Below are positions 6,319 through 8,168 of a stretch of DNA of 8,168 nt, in pieces (position 1 is the first letter of the stretch; each line of letters opens with the position of its first letter). The notes under the pieces are model-generated. The model saw only the letters and a list, made by a program, of their open reading frames with translations, made no database searches and was not told the origin of the DNA. A program made the translations under genes and the position numbers. Source of the stretch: DASZZY01 sp036260395 (lineage in GTDB: Bacteria; Actinomycetota; UBA4738; CALAEC01); contig DASZZY010000165.1 of NCBI GenBank assembly GCA_036260395.1, positions 1-8,168 of the forward strand. The letters run 5' to 3'.

Positions 6319-7019
6319 GAAGAATCCTGCCCGCGATAGCGCTCACGACGGCGGTCGCGATCGTGCAACCGGCCGCCGGCGCCTCCCGGGTCGCCACGTG
6401 GGAAGCGAGCGACTGCGATGAAGTAACGCTCGTAACGCCCGCGAACCCCGCCGCCCCAGACATGTCGGTGGGAACAACCGCTCTGATCATCGTGGTGTAT
6501 CAATGCGAGCAGGGGAAGGTCGGTAACTCGATCGTGGGTCCGTTCGCGGTCAGCGAGATCGGAGCGGTGACGCCGACCGCTATCGTTCTGCTGCGCCAGG
6601 TGAGCAGCAGCCCGGAGCTGGTCACTGCCCTGCGTCGACTGGGCGTTCCGGCCTATCACGGGAAGATCACACTGGACGTCGTCGAGGCCCCGGCGGGCCT
6701 CGCGACCGCAACCGTGGAGACCGGCGCGGGGCGGTTCTCGGTCACCGCCGCGGCCGCCCCTGACCCTCCCGGTACTCCCTCTTCTTTCTTTAACGGCCCC
6801 GGAGCCTCGTACCGAACATCGGGAAGGAAGGGCACCGTGATGGTCTCGTACCAGAACCGATTCGACGGGTCGGATGAAGGGCCCGGCGCCGCCGCAGGGA
6901 CGGTCGACGCGACGAACGACCCCGCGCTGACACGGTGGATGGGTACCAGCCGGAGCGCGGGACCAGGCGTATATATCCGCGGGTACTGGACCGGCACGGC
7001 CGCACCAGCCGGGTCGTAA
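6315..7019 (+). CDS. secreted hypothetical protein (234 aa)
   Basis: An exported protein of unknown function. Residues 1-23 are a clear Sec signal peptide: MRR, a hydrophobic core, and cleavage after AGA. The mature part has two cysteines, C34 (SDCDE) and C64 (YQCEQ), suited to one disulfide. An apparently structured region follows: EIGAVTPTAIVLLRQ (81-95), ALRRLGVPAYHGKITLDVV near 104-122, GRFSVTAAAAPDPPGTP, SYQNRFDGSDEG, and a Gly-rich tail with GVYIRGYWTGTA. The alternating hydrophobic pattern suggests a beta-rich fold; there is no lipobox or transmembrane anchor. ATG 6315 overlaps the upstream stop, so translation is probably coupled to the 59-aa gene. It is the main cargo of putative cassette 2. 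I cannot assign a family. Confidence 0.8.
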   Translation: MRRILPAIALTTAVAIVQPAAGASRVATWEASDCDEVTLVTPANPAAPDMSVGTTALIIVVYQCEQGKVGNSIVGPFAVSEIGAVTPTAIVLLRQVSSSPELVTALRRLGVPAYHGKITLDVVEAPAGLATATVETGAGRFSVTAAAAPDPPGTPSSFFNGPGASYRTSGRKGTVMVSYQNRFDGSDEGPGAAAGTVDATNDPALTRWMGTSRSAGPGVYIRGYWTGTAAPAGS

Positions 7020-7059
7020 CGGGGCTGCGGCGCTTGGACCCGGATACGCTCGGCCGCGT

Positions 7060-7091
7060 GCCTGGGCCAGCGGCGGCGGTGGCACTCAGGC
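7060..7091 (+). terminator. candidate hairpin after the secreted-protein gene
   Basis: GCCTG (7060-7064) pairs with CAGGC (7087-7091) and GCCA (7066-7069) with TGGC (7080-7083), forming an interrupted stem about 40 bp after the stop codon. A second perfect hairpin, TGGGCTG/CAGCCCA (7111-7117/7123-7129, 5-nt loop), follows and overlaps the start of module C. Neither has a T tract, so a terminator role is tentative. Confidence 0.3.
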
Positions 7092-7112
7092 CGCCCCGCG
7101 GCTCGGGTAGTG

Positions 7113-7199
7113 GGCTGAACTACAGCCCATAACTCGGTGCACACCGCTTCCCGAGACGGTGAGTGTTCCCGAGACAGCAGACCGTACCTCACCCAGATT
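7113..7199 (+). repeat. att-adjacent module, copy C
   Basis: Counterpart of 5817-5904, placed identically against its att repeat: the shared CTACA starts 80 bp before copy C and 81 bp before copy B. It contains one GCACACCGC (7139-7147) and a direct repeat CCCGAGAC (7150-7157 and 7169-7176). CTCGG (7133-7137) can pair with CCGAG (7151-7155 region), so a hairpin occurs near the place of the one in copy B but with different stem bases. Confidence 0.55.
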
Positions 7200-7243
7200 C
7201 TCGGCAGGCACGAGGTCAGGGGTTCGATTCCCCTCAGCTCCAC
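7200..7243 (+). repeat. attachment-site repeat copy C (tRNA-Ala 3' fragment)
   Basis: 44 bp matching 3472-3515 with one mismatch (T at 7228, in the T loop). It begins at the same tRNA base as copy B and ends at CCAC. In the usual tRNA integration scheme the copy farthest from the intact tRNA is the original chromosomal 3' end displaced by the insertions, so this would be attR. Confidence 0.85.
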
Positions 7244-7323
7244 GAACCGGCACTACCTGCGGAAACGCGCCTGCCCGTTCTCTCCCGCTGACGGCACACC
7301 GCTCCACATGTGCATGATGACGG

Positions 7324-7397
7324 CGCGCGGTGGAGCAGTCTGGTAGCTCGCTGGGCTCATAACCCAGAGGTCGCTGGTTCAAATCCAGCCCGCGCAA
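7324..7397 (+). tRNA. initiator tRNA-fMet (anticodon CAT)
   Basis: Complete cloverleaf: acceptor CGCGCGG (7324-7330) with CCGCGCA (7390-7396), D stem GAGC/GCTC, anticodon stem CTGGG/CCCAG (7351-7355/7363-7367) with loop CTCATAA and anticodon CAT (7358-7360), T stem GCTGG/CCAGC. Position 1 C faces A72 without pairing, and three G-C pairs close the anticodon loop; both are hallmarks of bacterial initiator tRNA. Discriminator A7397; CCA is not encoded. A possible promoter upstream is CTGACG (7288-7293) with CATGAT (7313-7318), but the 19-bp spacing is long. The 7244-7323 stretch holds nothing else clear except one GCACACCGC (7294-7302). Confidence 0.96.
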
Positions 7398-7426
7398 CGA
7401 AGCGAAACCGCAGGTACAAGTCCAAC

Positions 7427-7461
7427 GGCGGCTCCCGGAACCCGGGGGCCGCCTCGGTTTT
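7427..7461 (+). terminator. strong intrinsic terminator of tRNA-fMet
   Basis: GGCGGCTCCCGG (7427-7438) pairs with CCGGGGGCCGCC (7442-7453): a 12-bp stem with one T-G wobble and loop AAC, followed by TCGG and TTTT (7458-7461). It lies 30 bp after the tRNA 3' end and is the best terminator in the window. Confidence 0.88.
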
Positions 7462-7478
7462 CCTCCCGAGACCGCTCC

Positions 7479-7526
7479 ATAGGTAGACCTCCCTATCTTC
7501 GGGACTCGCCCCGATATAGGTAGACC
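7479..7526 (+). promoter_or_regulatory. paired operator-like direct repeats ATAGGTAGACC
   Basis: The 11-mer ATAGGTAGACC occurs exactly at 7479-7489 and 7516-7526, start to start 37 bp. The first is followed by TCCCTAT, so ATAGG/CCTAT forms an inverted pair around it, and AGGTAGACCT is itself palindromic. The second copy ends 5 bp before a candidate -35 of the downstream secreted-protein gene. The layout fits a pair of binding sites for one transcription factor; the regulator is unknown. Confidence 0.5.
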
Positions 7527-7531
7527 CCTGG

Positions 7532-7561
7532 AAGACAGCGGGCCCCGCCGCAGACTACCGT
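7532..7561 (+). promoter_or_regulatory. candidate promoter of the downstream secreted-protein gene
   Basis: AAGACA (7532-7537) matches TTGACA at 4 of 6 positions, and TACCGT (7556-7561) fits TANNNT, with an 18-bp spacer. The predicted start near 7568 would leave a leader of about 20 nt that includes the Shine-Dalgarno AAAGGGGG at 7576-7583, 6 nt before the GTG at 7590. Confidence 0.4.
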
Positions 7562-7589
7562 TCGCTTCATCTCGTAAAGGGGGTCAAAG

Positions 7590-8168
7590 GTGCGAAAGCG
7601 GAACCTGATCGTGGCGTTGGCCGGAGTCCTATCCGTGTTGCTCCTCTCGCCCGCCGACGCACGGCTGTCGTCGTCGAGCGGATCGGCGGTCGCCAAGCTC
7701 GGGTTGGGCGACTTCAAGTTTTGGGACCATGACACTCCCGCGCCGACACCCTGTACCGGTGTCGAGTTGCCGGAGTGTGTCGAGTGGACGCTCGAGGTCA
7801 CCGAGCCCGGCGGCCGGCTGCGCGTGGCTCTCGATCATCCGACTGAGGCCTTCCATCTCTTGGACGTGATCGATCCTTCCGGGCACAGCATCGCGTCGGC
7901 CGACGACCGGTTGCGCAGCTACGGTGTCGGCATGACGAACCACATTGTGACGAACGACGTTTACTACTCGAGCGAGCTCTTCGGTGAGGACGCTCCGGTA
8001 GGGCGCTGGTCGGTCAGGGTCACGCCCCCGCGGAACGGGGCAGAGGTCGACTTCCGGATGCGCGCGAAATTGGAAGCGCCGCGACCCGCGCCCAAGAAGA
8101 AGGCTGCCCTGCTTCCGAATCTGCAGGTGGTGCCGCCGTACCGTTTCTCGTTCGGATGTCAGGCGGGC
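7590..8168 (+). CDS. secreted protein, N-terminal part (possibly lysyl-oxidase-like), 3' end outside the window
   Basis: 193 codons are open to the last base, so the gene is truncated by the window edge. The GTG start has the Shine-Dalgarno AAAGGGGG 6 nt upstream, the same motif as before the gene at 6139. Residues 1-24 are a Sec signal peptide (MRKRN, hydrophobic core, cleavage after ADA). Residues ~50-162 look like an all-beta extracellular domain resembling bacterial pre-peptidase C-terminal (PPC-like) domains: CVEWTLEVTEPGGRLRVALD (63-82), VIDPSG (93-98), PVGRWSVRVTPP (136-147) and FRMRAKLE (155-162). A Pro/Lys linker (164-171) follows, then LLPNLQVVPPYRFSF (174-188). LLPxLxxxPPY is how many secreted actinobacterial lysyl-oxidase-type domains begin, so such a domain may follow; this is an inference. 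Cysteines are at 55, 63 and 190. No link to the att repeats is visible. Confidence 0.75.
   Translation, partial: MRKRNLIVALAGVLSVLLLSPADARLSSSSGSAVAKLGLGDFKFWDHDTPAPTPCTGVELPECVEWTLEVTEPGGRLRVALDHPTEAFHLLDVIDPSGHSIASADDRLRSYGVGMTNHIVTNDVYYSSELFGEDAPVGRWSVRVTPPRNGAEVDFRMRAKLEAPRPAPKKKAALLPNLQVVPPYRFSFGCQAG

Larger units (their letters stand above)
5905..7199 (+). mobile_element. putative tRNA-Ala integrative cassette 2 (small protein + secreted protein)
   Basis: A 1295-bp interval between att copies B and C, with the same type of right-end module as cassette 1. The cargo is a 59-codon gene coupled to a secreted-protein gene, both on the plus strand. The first ~400 bp look visibly less GC-rich than the flanking chromosomal genes, which fits foreign origin. 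No recombinase is encoded, so mobility in trans or past decay must be assumed. The left part, 5951-6085, has no gene that I can support. Confidence 0.5.

Noticed and set aside
3472..7199. Integrase or other mobility gene inside the cassettes
   Set aside because: I looked in all frames for tyrosine- or serine-recombinase and transposase signatures and found none, so none is annotated.
5840..7243. Integron-type attC sites
   Set aside because: Hairpins and repeats at cassette ends recall attC, but no RYYYAAC-type core sites are evident, and the repeat is plainly the 3' part of a tRNA gene, which points to tRNA-targeted integration.
3472..7243. CRISPR array
   Set aside because: Only three repeats, 1.3-2.4 kb apart, with genes between them and no cas genes.
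7190..7243. Degraded complete tRNA-Ala gene at copy C (and likewise at copy B)
   Set aside because: The 30 bases before the fragment do not align with the tRNA 5' half, while the 3' part is almost perfect; an abrupt boundary fits displacement and not gradual decay.
7086..7397. Minus-strand 103-codon frame across tRNA-fMet
   Set aside because: Its first residues are the antisense of the tRNA; a well-known annotation artefact.

Overview
The window is GC-rich and reads like a chromosome segment of an Actinomycetota bacterium, possibly a deep-branching class; the class cannot be fixed from this sequence alone. Evidence: very high GC3; a gene for an LCP/LytR_C-type envelope protein overlapping rsfS, a neighbourhood typical of actinobacteria; an actinobacterial-style TPR-cyclase; GTG starts; and TANNNT -10 boxes 6-7 nt ahead of start codons, which suggest leaderless mRNAs.

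Layout. (1) 1-1428: 3' part of an LCP/LytR_C envelope gene, then rsfS, overlapping by GTGA. (2) 1455-3404: a soluble TPR protein ending in a divergent class III cyclase domain. (3) 3442-3514: an intact tRNA-Ala(GGC) gene. (4) 3515-5904: a 2.4 kb interval with a two-gene minus-strand operon, a FIST-domain sensor followed by an adenylate cyclase with a complete active site. It ends in a copy of the 3' part of the tRNA-Ala gene (5905-5950). (5) 5951-7199: a 1.3 kb interval with a 59-codon gene overlapping (ATGA) a gene for a 234-aa secreted protein. It ends in a third copy of the tRNA-Ala 3' part (7200-7243). (6) 7324-7397: initiator tRNA-fMet with a strong terminator. (7) 7590-8168: start of a gene for a secreted protein that runs off the window.

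The main structural discovery is the threefold direct repeat of the tRNA-Ala 3' half. All copies begin at the same base, tRNA position 31, at the edge of the anticodon loop, and run to the 3' end. This is the footprint of site-specific integration at a tRNA gene, here twice in tandem. The two displaced copies are each preceded by a related module of about 88 bp, so the two intervals look like two members of one family of short, integrase-less 'tRNA-Ala cassettes'. Their cargoes are a FIST/cyclase signalling pair and a small-protein/secreted-protein pair. Removing both would leave tRNA-Ala about 80 bp upstream of tRNA-fMet.

How the genes may work together: the FIST protein is likely the ligand sensor for the cyclase encoded 11 bp downstream. 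The neighbouring TPR-cyclase has lost the usual substrate-specifying residues and may be a modified or inactive signalling protein. Gene functions come from motif recognition only; no database search was possible.
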